The notes below the pieces were generated by a model. That model was given only the letters and a program-made list of their open reading frames with translations. It was not told the origin of the DNA and ran no database searches. Of a stretch of 15,234 nucleotides of DNA, positions 5,522 through 13,662 are shown in pieces. A program made the position numbers and the translations under genes. The DNA comes from Candidatus Cloacimonadota bacterium. Its GTDB lineage: Bacteria; Cloacimonadota; Cloacimonadia; Cloacimonadales; Cloacimonadaceae. The stretch lies in assembly GCA_016875595.1 (NCBI GenBank), contig VGPI01000024.1, positions 1-15,234 of the forward strand, read 5' to 3'. Position 1 is the stretch's first letter; each line of letters begins with the position of its first letter.

Positions 5522-6775
5522 CTACTTGAGTCCCTGGCTGATAGCTTCGCCGAGATCGAAGATGGGAAGGTAGATAACGACGATGATCGTGCCGACGATG
5601 CCGGCCATGAGGATGATGAGGAGTGGTTCGATCAGCGAGGTAAGGCGTTCGATCACGGCATCGACCTGTTTTTCATAGAATTCAGCGGCTTTACCGAGCA
5701 GTTTGTCCATATCGCCGGTCTCCTCACCGGTGGAGATCATCTGCAGGAGAGTGGAGGGAAAGATCCGGGTACGGCGGAAGGAATTGGCAACGCCATAGCC
5801 CTCCTTGACCATTACGCGGGCACGGCGGACGGCGCCTTCCACGACGGCATTCTGCACCACATTCTCGGTAAGTTCCATGGTATCCATGATCGGCACCCCG
5901 GCAGCCATGAGGATGGAAAAGGTGCGGGAGAATTTGCTCATGATCGAATTCTTGATCACCTGTCCGATCACCGGTATCCGGAGCTTGATATGATCCATGA
6001 TGAATCTGCCGCGGTCGGTCAGATACAGGAGGAAGAGCAAGAACAAACTCAGCAGGAAGATCAGCACCGAGAGGATCAGATTGCCGGTAATGAATTTGCT
6101 CACGGCGATGGCGGCAAGGGTGGGAGCGGGAAGATCGGCGTTGAAATTGCTGTAAACCTCGGTAAACTGGGGAATGATCCAATAGAAGATACCCCAGACG
6201 ACGAAGATCAGGAAGACCATGATAAACACGGGATATGCCATGGCGGAGAGCACTTTACGGCGGGTGTCCTCAATCTTTTCCAGATAATCGGAGAGCTCAT
6301 CCAGCACCGTATGCAGCGTTCCGGAGACCTCACCGGCTTTGACCAGGGCGATATAAAGGGGATTGAACACACCGGGGTGCTGTTCCATCGCCTCGGAGAG
6401 GGAATAGCCCTTTTTGATGTCGTCGGACAATTTCCTGAGTACCTTGGCGAATTTCTTGTGTTTTTCTTCCTTTTCCAGGTCGCTGATCGACTTTTCGATC
6501 GTCAGACCGGCGGAGAACATGGTGGAGAGCTGCCGGGTAAAAAAGACGAGGGTCTTGAGGGAAACGCCGGTTCTGATCTTGTAGATGGCAAGCATAAATT
6601 TGTCAAACAAGGAGAGCTTGCCTTTGAAAGCGCCTTCGGAGGCGGCTTTGACCGAGATGATCGTGCTCCCTTCCTTGGCGAGTTTATCGATCGCCATATC
6701 AAGGGTATCAGCTTTGATGACACCTTCGACGCGGGCACCTTTGATGTCTTTTACGATATAAGAGAAAGTGGGCAT
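5522..6775 (-). CDS. pilC: Type IV pilus / T2SS inner-membrane platform protein (PilC/GspF)
   Basis: PilC is the polytopic inner-membrane platform that couples the assembly ATPase to insertion of pilin subunits. At 417 residues it has the usual family length of about 400. It opens with the cytoplasmic MPTFSYIVKDIKGARVEGVI segment typical of PilC N-termini. Two T2SSF domains follow, at about 75-200 and 278-405. Signatures are FFTRQLSTMFSAGLTIEKSI and YIALVKAGEVSGTL in the first, and FSRTFSILMAAGVPIMDTM and MISTGEETGDMDKLL in the second. Membrane helices lie at about 180-203, 230-252 and 382-405. The ATG at 6775 is preceded by AAGGA at 8-nt spacing, 24 nt after the pilB stop, so the two are co-transcribed. 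It is the last gene before a strong terminator. T4P is preferred over T2SS because a PilM-N-O set heads the operon. Confidence 0.94.
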   Translation of the reverse strand: MPTFSYIVKDIKGARVEGVIKADTLDMAIDKLAKEGSTIISVKAASEGAFKGKLSLFDKFMLAIYKIRTGVSLKTLVFFTRQLSTMFSAGLTIEKSISDLEKEEKHKKFAKVLRKLSDDIKKGYSLSEAMEQHPGVFNPLYIALVKAGEVSGTLHTVLDELSDYLEKIEDTRRKVLSAMAYPVFIMVFLIFVVWGIFYWIIPQFTEVYSNFNADLPAPTLAAIAVSKFITGNLILSVLIFLLSLFLLFLLYLTDRGRFIMDHIKLRIPVIGQVIKNSIMSKFSRTFSILMAAGVPIMDTMELTENVVQNAVVEGAVRRARVMVKEGYGVANSFRRTRIFPSTLLQMISTGEETGDMDKLLGKAAEFYEKQVDAVIERLTSLIEPLLIILMAGIVGTIIVVIYLPIFDLGEAISQGLK

Positions 6776-6799
6776 AGTCCGATCCTTCTAATAATTAGT

Positions 6800-8509
6800 T
6801 TATTCGACCACGGTCATCTTGATCACTTCACGGATAGAAGTGACGCCACGTTTCATTTTTGCCATGGCGGCGTCGTGGAGAGTGCGCATCCCGCTGTGTA
6901 AAGCGGATTCACGGATAAGGTCCTGATTGCCGCCTTCATAAATCAGCCGGCGGATCTCGGGATCCACGATCAACAGTTCAAATATACCCGTTCTGCCGGC
7001 AAATCCGGTATTGTCGCAATGCACACAACCGGCGCCGATCTTGAAATTGATCCGGGCGGCTTGTTCCTCCGTCAATCCACAATCGTCGATCTCCCCGGGA
7101 GTGGGTTTGTGGTCGATGATGCAATAGGGACATATCTTGCGTAAAAGGCGTTGAGCCATCACCAAAGAGAGAGAAGAACCGACCAGATAGGGTTTGATCC
7201 CGATATCGATCAGACGGGTGATCGTAGAGGGTGCATCATTGGCATGCAGGGTGGAAAAGACCAGGTGACCGGTGAGGGAGAATTTGATGGCAATATCGGC
7301 GGTCTCCTCGTCGCGGATCTCACCGATCAACACGATATCGGGGTCCTGGCGGAGAACGGAACGCAAGGCGCTGCCGAAGGTGAGTCCGATCTGCTCCTTG
7401 GTCTCGATCTGGGTGATACCTTCCAGGCGGTATTCCACCGGGTCTTCGACGGTGATGATATTGCTTTCGATGTTTTGAATCTCTTTGAGAGCAGCGTGGA
7501 GGGTGGTGGATTTACCGCTGCCGGTGGGACCGGAAACGATGATGATGCCATAGGGACGGCGAATGATCTTGCTAAAGATCGCCATATCCTCGTCTTCAAA
7601 GCCGAGTGTGGTCAGCCGGAAGCCGAATTCCCCTTTGTCCAAAAGACGCATCACGACCTTCTCGCCGAGGACGGTAGGTGTGATCGAAACACGGACGTCA
7701 ACGCTCTTGAGGGAGGTTTTCAGGGAAATGTGACCATCCTGGGGCAAGCGGCGTTCGGCGATATTGAGCTTGGACATGACCTTGATCAGGGATATGACCC
7801 CGGGATGCATGCCGATCGGCGGATTCATCACTTCACGCAAGGCACCGTCCACGCGGTATCGGATCCGTGAATGCTTGGTCAATGGCTCAATATGAATATC
7901 GGTGGCACCGGCTTTGATGGCTTCATTGATGATCAGATTGACCAGCTTGACGATGGGCGCATCCGCCTGGGAAGAAGCAGCAGAGATCGTGATCTCGTTC
8001 TCGTCCTCATCCACTGCCACAAAATCGAAGCCACCCACGGCATCTTCGACCTGAGAGGTAGTCCGGATGCTTTTGTAGTACTTTTCGATGGTATCATGCA
8101 AGGCGGTATCGGTGATCAGCATCGGTTTAATGCGTTTTCCGAGCAGTTTCTTGAGGTTGTCCAGGACATTCAGGTTTTCCGGATCCGCCATGGCTACGAT
8201 GATGCCGTCGCCATCCTCACGCAGAACGATCACGCGGTTCTCATTGGCAAAGGGCTCGGGGATCATAGCCACGGTTCTGATATCGAGATCCATCAATTCA
8301 GCGTCCTTGACGATCTCATAACCCAATTGCATATGCAAAGCCCGGAGCAGCTCCTTTTCAGTAAGATAGCCCAGCTTCAGGAGCGTCTCCCCCAGCTTCA
8401 ATCCGAAATTGGATTGTTTGATCAGAGCCTCCTTGAGCTGATCCTCGGTGATGAACTTTTCGTGTACCATGACCTCGCCCAAGCGGGCGAATTGTGCATT
8501 GAAACTCAT
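6800..8509 (-). CDS. pilB: Type IV pilus assembly ATPase (PilB/GspE)
   Basis: This cytoplasmic hexameric ATPase powers pilus extension. Counting from the ATG at 8509 (569 residues), an N-terminal MshEN/T2SSE_N region covers about 1-150 and includes QSNFGLKLGETLLKLGYL. The catalytic part has Walker A GPTGSGKS at 327-334, an Asp box VEDPVEYR, Walker B IVLIGEIRD at about 392-400 and the His box GHLVFSTLHANDA. A zinc-binding tetracysteine CPYC (460-463) and CVHC (495-498) marks extension ATPases and T2SS GspE, and is absent from retraction PilT. A GTG at 8527 in the same frame would add six residues. I prefer 8509 because GAGGAAAA sits about 8 nt before it. A 124-nt gap with a 14-bp hairpin separates it from the lipoprotein gene upstream, so pilB-pilC may be expressed at a different level from pilM-Q. 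Confidence 0.95.
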   Translation of the reverse strand: MSFNAQFARLGEVMVHEKFITEDQLKEALIKQSNFGLKLGETLLKLGYLTEKELLRALHMQLGYEIVKDAELMDLDIRTVAMIPEPFANENRVIVLREDGDGIIVAMADPENLNVLDNLKKLLGKRIKPMLITDTALHDTIEKYYKSIRTTSQVEDAVGGFDFVAVDEDENEITISAASSQADAPIVKLVNLIINEAIKAGATDIHIEPLTKHSRIRYRVDGALREVMNPPIGMHPGVISLIKVMSKLNIAERRLPQDGHISLKTSLKSVDVRVSITPTVLGEKVVMRLLDKGEFGFRLTTLGFEDEDMAIFSKIIRRPYGIIIVSGPTGSGKSTTLHAALKEIQNIESNIITVEDPVEYRLEGITQIETKEQIGLTFGSALRSVLRQDPDIVLIGEIRDEETADIAIKFSLTGHLVFSTLHANDAPSTITRLIDIGIKPYLVGSSLSLVMAQRLLRKICPYCIIDHKPTPGEIDDCGLTEEQAARINFKIGAGCVHCDNTGFAGRTGIFELLIVDPEIRRLIYEGGNQDLIRESALHSGMRTLHDAAMAKMKRGVTSIREVIKMTVVE

Positions 8510-8587
8510 TCGGTTTTCCTCATTCACTTAATTACTAAAATCAATAGGATGGGCTGATGAAGTGCGATATTGCTCCTAATCTTTAAG

Positions 8588-8620
8588 ATCCGGCGTAAGG
8601 CAGGACGCCTTACGCCGGAT
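8588..8620 (-). terminator. Perfect 14-bp hairpin between the Big-1 lipoprotein gene and pilB
   Basis: ATCCGGCGTAAGGC at 8588-8601 pairs without mismatch with 8607-8620 around a 5-nt loop, 13 nt past the lipoprotein stop. On the minus strand it is followed by CTTAAAGATTA, a poor U-tract. It may therefore act as a partial terminator or an mRNA 3'-stabilising stem separating pilM-Q-lipoprotein from pilB-C. Its layout also resembles REP-type hairpins. Confidence 0.55.
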
Positions 8621-8633
8621 GGTATGATGATTA

Positions 8634-10898
8634 TTATCCAGGAGGGGCACCCGGATATCTGAGTAGTTCAAGTGTGGTGTTATTGTTTATGTTGGTACCC
8701 ATGATCCGTGCCAGGATATTGACCACGGTCTGACCAGGAGTGTTGGTTTGCGGGTCTGGGAGGGGCATCTCGTAGAGGAAACACCGGATGGTGCCGTTGG
8801 CTACACCCTCGTAATTTGTAATGATCCTATAAGGCGTAGCGGTGGGGTTCCAATAGGCGATGTTGCCCAATTCATCAATATACCACAAATTGTTATTATA
8901 GAGAAATTGTCCGCGGTTACTGGTGAGAATGACCTCAGCTTTACGAATCTGATTTCCCTGAGCATCAATCACGGTGCAGATGATCAGCGCTTCCTTCCAG
9001 GAGGGAGCGGTTTCACCAAAATCCAGGTGTGCTGGTACCACAGCGACTTCCAAACTGGGCTGATTCAATGGTAACATGACAGTCGATTGTCCGGTCAGGT
9101 CCTGTCCGTTGGGCAGTCCAGTGGTTGCGGCGATGGTGACAAACTCATGGGTATAGATCCCCGGATAAGTAAGGGTGGTATATGCCACGCCTTCCAGTGA
9201 GTCACCATTGGCACTGGTATTACCGGTGTAGGCACCACCTTCGATCTGACAGCCATAAGGATTGAACGGGATGCTCAGCCAAACGCCGGTGCCATAATTG
9301 ACGGGGTTGTTGTGAATATCACGGATAACAGCTCCGGCGATGACCCGCCACAATCCACCACCGACATTGACACCGGTATCAAATTGACTGATAAAAGGTG
9401 TGACAGTGTGCGCCGGACCGGATCGGATCACGATATTGGTCTTGATCGCCTGGACATTGACTCCGGCATTATTGACCACCCGGGCGCGGATATTGAGATA
9501 GCCGGAAGCGGTGCCGCTATTGACCGAGACCGAGGCTTCACCACCACTGGATGTGACCTGCACCTCCTGAGCGACGGGGAAGTTATTTAGATTGGCTCCT
9601 GAGGGAGGATTGGTATTGACGATCTTGAAAAAGACCTGTTTGGGAGTATCGACCAGATTGCCGTTGATGTCACGCAATTTGACCCTTAGTATGGCAGATT
9701 GGGTTCCACCGGTGTTTGCCACATCCAGGCTGATCTGGCCAGATTCGGTGAAACTGATCGAATGCACATCGTCCGAGGAGATGTTGAAGATCAATTGGTC
9801 GGACAGCGTATCGCCATTGGCAAAAGCGGTGATCGTGGCAGCGCCGGCTTGCAAACCAGGCGTGAATCTGACCTGAGCTATACCTTCGCTACTGGTACTG
9901 ACCGTCTGCTGTTGGGTCGTATTGCTGAAGGTACCGAGATCTGTGGTAAATTTCACCGGTTTGGTCGGACAAACGTTGTTGTATAAGTCCTTCAATTCAG
10001 CTCTGATAAAGATCTGATTGGGACTGGCAACTGAGCTGGTGTCCGCTTCCACTTCCTGATTGGTCGTCACGTTGTAAACAAAGGAGCGGATCATCAGGTT
10101 GGACGGTCTTCCGGGAGAGATCAAAACATCCCTGGAACTTGCTGAGCCACTCAACCTTGCAGTTATGACACCGTTTCCTGCCATAGGTCCGGCATTGTAT
10201 GTGGTCGTTGCTCTGCCATTGACGGTTTTGACCATGATCGAATCCCCCAGGGGGTTACCCTCGGCGTCGGCGAAATAACCACGGGTAGCGCTAAAAGCAA
10301 TCAGGGTGTTATCCGGGACATCATCCCCCAGAACATTCTTTGCCCGGGCGCGTACGGTGATCGCCTGCATGACCATCAGGGGTTGCGGATTAAGAATGGA
10401 AGGCATCTCCAGTGTAATCCCGTCCGCCGGAATTGCCGGCTGATCAATAATGGTGACATTGATAGTTTCGGTATCCATGGAAATCACTGAATCGGCGATG
10501 GTGGGGTGCAGGTTTTTGACCAGAGCTTGGATCTGAGCAATTCCCTGATCGCCGTCATCCCAGAAGGTGGTCTTGGCGACACCGGTGCTGTCGGTGGCTA
10601 TGTTGGTGAGTATCTTTCCGATACTTGATTTGAATTGCACGACCTGTCCCAGAACCGGATACCCGTCGCCATCTTTGATGGTGACACTTACATTGGAATA
10701 AGTGATATTATTATCGGCATAGATCGTATCAGGAGATGCCATGATCTTGGTAATAATCCTGAGTTCGGATGGTGGGGGCGGTGGCACGATATCAGGGACC
10801 ACGGGTGGAGGATTGCGTCGGTCACAAGACGAAGCAAAAGCCACCAGGATTATGATCAGAATGGTCAAAAGGGGTATGGTTCTGTTTAACCTGTTCAT
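8634..10898 (-). CDS. Large lipoprotein with tandem Big-1/Ig-like domains, next to the secretin
   Basis: This is a 754-residue exported protein. The N-terminus has a short basic start, a hydrophobic core (LLTILIIILVA) and a lipobox-like AFASSC with the candidate lipidated Cys at residue 25. A proline-rich linker (PPPVVPDIVPPPPP, about 30-43) follows. The rest is a row of roughly five to six beta-rich modules of about 100 residues. They carry the Big-1/invasin pattern of VTIKDGDGYPVLGQVVQF, TDSTGVAKTTF, ELKDLYNNVCPTKPVKF, SSEGIAQVRFTPG and VIDAQGNQIRKAEVILTSN. Big-1 modules typically form rod-like extracellular or periplasmic stalks. Its ATG abuts the secretin TAA with no spacing, and its ribosome-binding site lies inside the secretin's poly-Glu codons, so the two are coupled. 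The context suggests a pilus- or secretin-associated outer-membrane lipoprotein; that role is inferred. Confidence 0.85.
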   Translation of the reverse strand: MNRLNRTIPLLTILIIILVAFASSCDRRNPPPVVPDIVPPPPPSELRIITKIMASPDTIYADNNITYSNVSVTIKDGDGYPVLGQVVQFKSSIGKILTNIATDSTGVAKTTFWDDGDQGIAQIQALVKNLHPTIADSVISMDTETINVTIIDQPAIPADGITLEMPSILNPQPLMVMQAITVRARAKNVLGDDVPDNTLIAFSATRGYFADAEGNPLGDSIMVKTVNGRATTTYNAGPMAGNGVITARLSGSASSRDVLISPGRPSNLMIRSFVYNVTTNQEVEADTSSVASPNQIFIRAELKDLYNNVCPTKPVKFTTDLGTFSNTTQQQTVSTSSEGIAQVRFTPGLQAGAATITAFANGDTLSDQLIFNISSDDVHSISFTESGQISLDVANTGGTQSAILRVKLRDINGNLVDTPKQVFFKIVNTNPPSGANLNNFPVAQEVQVTSSGGEASVSVNSGTASGYLNIRARVVNNAGVNVQAIKTNIVIRSGPAHTVTPFISQFDTGVNVGGGLWRVIAGAVIRDIHNNPVNYGTGVWLSIPFNPYGCQIEGGAYTGNTSANGDSLEGVAYTTLTYPGIYTHEFVTIAATTGLPNGQDLTGQSTVMLPLNQPSLEVAVVPAHLDFGETAPSWKEALIICTVIDAQGNQIRKAEVILTSNRGQFLYNNNLWYIDELGNIAYWNPTATPYRIITNYEGVANGTIRCFLYEMPLPDPQTNTPGQTVVNILARIMGTNINNNTTLELLRYPGAPPG

Positions 10899-12548
10899 TT
10901 ATTCCTCCTCCTCATATTCAATGAGAGTACGAGTCAAACGTTCATCAACTTTCGGTTCAGGATACTCGGTGTTTACGGATACGATGCGGGGCGTGATCTC
11001 CATGATCAGATCAGTGTTTTCAACAAATTCGTATCTATGCTGGAAGAGCTTGCCGATGAACGGCAGATCGCCCAGGAAGGGAAGCTTGGTAGTTTTTTGG
11101 GTTACGGAACTGTTCAGCAATCCGCCAACTATAATCTTCTGTTCATTAGGAACGGTGACCGTAGTCGATACCCGGCGAACTTTCGTACGGGGAACAAAGC
11201 CACCGACAAGTTCGGTCACGGAGCTGACTTCGGGGGCGATCCTGGCAGTGATCTGGCCAAACTGATTTACCGTGGGCACGACCTTGAGAATGATACCTAC
11301 CTGTTCACGCTCGACCTGTATCTGTTTTTCGTTATCTGAAACGACAAATGGAACGACTTCACCAATGTGGATCTCGGCTTCCTCACCGTTCAGGGCAGTC
11401 ACCCGGGTATCGGTCAGTAATTTGGCGGCATTGTTTTCCAGCAGCCAGTCAATAGTAATATCGAAGGCGGTTAACTGGCGGCTGAAATGTCCCATGTCAT
11501 TAAAGCCATTGATGCGCTGGAAGTACTGTTGGTCCGGCAGTTTCTCAAATGCCAGGGGATTGCCGTGAGGCAGGTAACCGGTGGCGTCGGTATAGTTGTA
11601 CGGAAGTCCGGCACCGGTATCGTTGACCGGATCCTCGGCAAGGATGGTGGTCAGGTGATTGAGACGAGACCAGTCGATCCCGTACTTCTTGGTATCGGAA
11701 AGATGAATCTCGATCAAACGTACCCGGATCTCGATCTGCTTTTGTTCCACATCGATCGAGGTCACAAGTTCCTTGATCTGATTGTAAGTCTCGGGATTTG
11801 CCATAATCATCAGGGCATTTTGACCCTGAACCGGTACGATCTTGCCCGCAGTTCCCTCAAGGGCTTTGCTGATCTTGTTGGCATCCACGTTATTCAAATA
11901 GATCATATAGGTGCGTTCGCCTGATTCAGCGGTGATCTTTGCCCGGTCGCCCACCAGGAATGTATTGTTACCCACGACACGGTAGGATAAGCCAACCGAC
12001 CGCGCTACGAGAGAGACGGCACTCTCGATCGGAAGGTCGGCAATGCTGATCGTCACGCGCTTTTCGTCTCGCTTATCACGATCGGAGGTCTGTTCCACCG
12101 CGAGAACGATATTGGTATTGCTCAGTTTTGCCAGGGCATTGAGGACGGAGGAGAGGGTGGCATCATCGGCACTGAAGGTGACCTTGGTGCGCAATCTGTC
12201 CTCCACGATGATCTTGTCTCCGACAGTCCGGTAAGATAGCTCTGCCTGGCGCACAATGTCATTGAGGATCAATTCCGTTGTTTGACCTTTGTGAGTGACC
12301 GATATTGGCTTGTTGATCCGCTTATCATTGATCTCGAGCAAGTCACGCGAGATCTCAAAGGCAATGCCACTGGCTTGAGAAAGCTGTTTCAATATGGTTT
12401 CCAGCTTAATATCAGTAACGCTGAAATCAATCTTCTTCTGTAAATTAGTTCTGAGGGCATCCTGAGCAACCAATAGGGTCGCACAGAGCATCAGCACCAA
12501 AGTCAGCAGAAGGCATAGCCACTTGTTTGAAACGTTATTAGTGTTCAT
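10899..12548 (-). CDS. pilQ: Type IV pilus / T2SS outer-membrane secretin (PilQ/GspD)
   Basis: It forms the multimeric outer-membrane channel through which the pilus (or substrate) passes. At 549 residues it is on the short side for a PilQ. A signal peptide covers residues 1-28 (cleavage likely after LLVAQ). Two consecutive STN/N0-like domains sit at about 39-117 and 121-202, each starting with an F-S-x-x-D strand pattern and ending SYR-V-G. A secretin_N/N1 domain (TYMIYLNNVDANKISKAL, 213-268) follows. The C-terminal secretin domain spans about 365-525, with VTVPNEQKIIVGGLLNSS, KLPFLGDLPFIGKLFQHR and NTDLIMEITPRIV. GGAG precedes the ATG at 5-nt spacing. It sits 21 nt after the PilP-like gene. 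The C-terminal EYEEEE codons double as the ribosome-binding site of the lipoprotein gene. No lipobox, so a pilotin is presumably separate. Confidence 0.95.
   Translation of the reverse strand: MNTNNVSNKWLCLLLTLVLMLCATLLVAQDALRTNLQKKIDFSVTDIKLETILKQLSQASGIAFEISRDLLEINDKRINKPISVTHKGQTTELILNDIVRQAELSYRTVGDKIIVEDRLRTKVTFSADDATLSSVLNALAKLSNTNIVLAVEQTSDRDKRDEKRVTISIADLPIESAVSLVARSVGLSYRVVGNNTFLVGDRAKITAESGERTYMIYLNNVDANKISKALEGTAGKIVPVQGQNALMIMANPETYNQIKELVTSIDVEQKQIEIRVRLIEIHLSDTKKYGIDWSRLNHLTTILAEDPVNDTGAGLPYNYTDATGYLPHGNPLAFEKLPDQQYFQRINGFNDMGHFSRQLTAFDITIDWLLENNAAKLLTDTRVTALNGEEAEIHIGEVVPFVVSDNEKQIQVEREQVGIILKVVPTVNQFGQITARIAPEVSSVTELVGGFVPRTKVRRVSTTVTVPNEQKIIVGGLLNSSVTQKTTKLPFLGDLPFIGKLFQHRYEFVENTDLIMEITPRIVSVNTEYPEPKVDERLTRTLIEYEEEE
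10902..10913 (-). promoter_or_regulatory. Ribosome-binding site embedded in the secretin's last codons
   Basis: The codons GAG GAG GAG GAA before the secretin TAA form an extended GGAGGAGG ending five bases before the ATG of the lipoprotein gene. This fixes the lipoprotein start at 10898 and implies translational coupling of the two products. Confidence 0.75.
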
Positions 12549-12569
12549 ATCTTCTCCACTATGATATAT

Positions 12570-13106
12570 TTAAAAGTTAAACTGCGATTTGTCTTGGGCA
12601 TCAGTGTTAGTGGGACGCGGGGGTCTTGCTTCTATCCTGGCTTTATCAACCCTGCCATTAAAAAAGTAGCTTATGCTATCAACATTGATAGCGAGAATCC
12701 GCCTTCCTTCGATAACGGATTGGACCCTGGCAATGTAGTTCTTACCCTGATACTCGATGTTGGCATAACTCTCGCCATACTCATCTTTGGCGACAGAAGA
12801 AAGGCGGAAAGTGTTTCTCACCATGTCCTCATACTCTTTCTCCAGATCCAGCTTATCTTTGATGATATTGCCCTGGCGAAGAGGATCACGGTTCACATTA
12901 AAGGCAAACATCTTACGGTCCTGGATGGATGATTCGATGGTGCGTATCCGATTCATCAAGGTGTCCGAGACTGCTTCGGTTATGTGCCTGGAATCATCCT
13001 TCACTCCTTCAACCCCGCGATACATAAAGTAGAGCTGACCAGCGAGTATCATCACAATTATGAAGATGAGAGCGATTGCCAAATCTTTTACAAATCTGAA
13101 CTGCAT
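12570..13106 (-). CDS. PilP/GspC-like inner-membrane alignment protein
   Basis: This 178-residue protein occupies the PilP position between PilO and PilQ. A single N-terminal membrane helix (about 7-28, LAIALIFIIVMILAGQLYF) is followed by a polar, helical stretch (30-65). Next is an RDP motif (NVNRDPLRQ, 71-78) reminiscent of the conserved RDPF of PilP. Residues 98-153 look like the small beta-barrel HR domain: FRLSSVAK, ANIEYQGKNYIARVQ, VIEGRRILAINVDSISYFFNG, in the same order as GspC and PilP. The tail is proline-rich and charged. Such domains bind the secretin's N0 domain and link the inner-membrane complex to the outer-membrane channel. Unlike classical PilP it has a membrane anchor and no lipobox, which is GspC-like. 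AGGAGG lies inside the end of pilO, and the gap to pilO is one base. Assignment rests on motif order and synteny. Confidence 0.72.
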   Translation of the reverse strand: MQFRFVKDLAIALIFIIVMILAGQLYFMYRGVEGVKDDSRHITEAVSDTLMNRIRTIESSIQDRKMFAFNVNRDPLRQGNIIKDKLDLEKEYEDMVRNTFRLSSVAKDEYGESYANIEYQGKNYIARVQSVIEGRRILAINVDSISYFFNGRVDKARIEARPPRPTNTDAQDKSQFNF

Positions 13107-13107
13107 C

Positions 13108-13662
13108 TTAGACCTCCTGCTTCACTTTGAAAACGGACAATTCAAGCACTACCCGATATCTGGAGGAGGCAGCCGTTTGTTCTTTCTTTTGGGTGTCGGA
13201 GATCTGAGCCGGTCTGACCTGAATTGCCTGGATCTTGATGATGTTGTCCAATGCTTCCAGATCGGAGATAAATTGCCCCGTTTGGATAAAGGTAGCTTCC
13301 ATCTCGATGACATAGGTGTTCTCGATCAGATTGGCAAGCGTGTACTTGGGTGCATCAGACAGCTTGAGCAATGAGATCTGGCGCTGATGGATCAGATCGC
13401 CGATCTGCCCTTTAAAATCATTGATCTCATCCACCGAGAACCCTGTTTTCTTGGTTAAGCTATTATTGATAATGATCTCGAACTGCCTGAGTTGCTGGTC
13501 TTGGATTTGGGCACTGTTGAGTTTTTCCTGGGCAATCTTGATCCGGTTGTCATAGTCATTGATCTTATTGATCTTGCCGTCTATGATCCGTTCGGTGACA
13601 GTAAAGAAGATCACAGCACTCAAGATCATCAGAAGGATCAGGACAAGATATTTCTCTCTCAT
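13108..13662 (-). CDS. pilO: Type IV pilus inner-membrane protein PilO-like
   Basis: PilO and PilN are bitopic proteins that dimerise in the periplasm and align the ATPase-platform machinery with the secretin. From the ATG at 13662 this one has 184 residues. It has a short cytoplasmic start (MREK), one membrane helix (about 5-23) and a coiled-coil-like stretch (GKINKINDYDNRIKIAQEKL, about 29-60). A C-terminal region of alternating strands and helices (TYVIEMEATFIQTGQFISDL, then IIKIQAIQVRPAQ and YRVVLELSVFKV) fits the ferredoxin-like fold of the family. An in-frame upstream start at 13698 would lie inside pilN and lacks the helix at the right position. I choose 13662 because its ATGA overlaps the pilN stop and AAGGTGG precedes it. 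PilO sequences are weakly conserved, so synteny contributes much of the confidence. Confidence 0.82.
   Translation of the reverse strand: MREKYLVLILLMILSAVIFFTVTERIIDGKINKINDYDNRIKIAQEKLNSAQIQDQQLRQFEIIINNSLTKKTGFSVDEINDFKGQIGDLIHQRQISLLKLSDAPKYTLANLIENTYVIEMEATFIQTGQFISDLEALDNIIKIQAIQVRPAQISDTQKKEQTAASSRYRVVLELSVFKVKQEV

Noticed and set aside
5495..6901. Long plus-strand open frame opposite pilC
   Set aside because: It mirrors pilC on the other strand, and its product is a low-complexity Asp/His/Gly-rich sequence. pilC has clear family motifs and a ribosome-binding site.
7151..8557. Plus-strand open frames opposite pilB
   Set aside because: They are antisense shadows of the conserved ATPase, with no motifs of their own.
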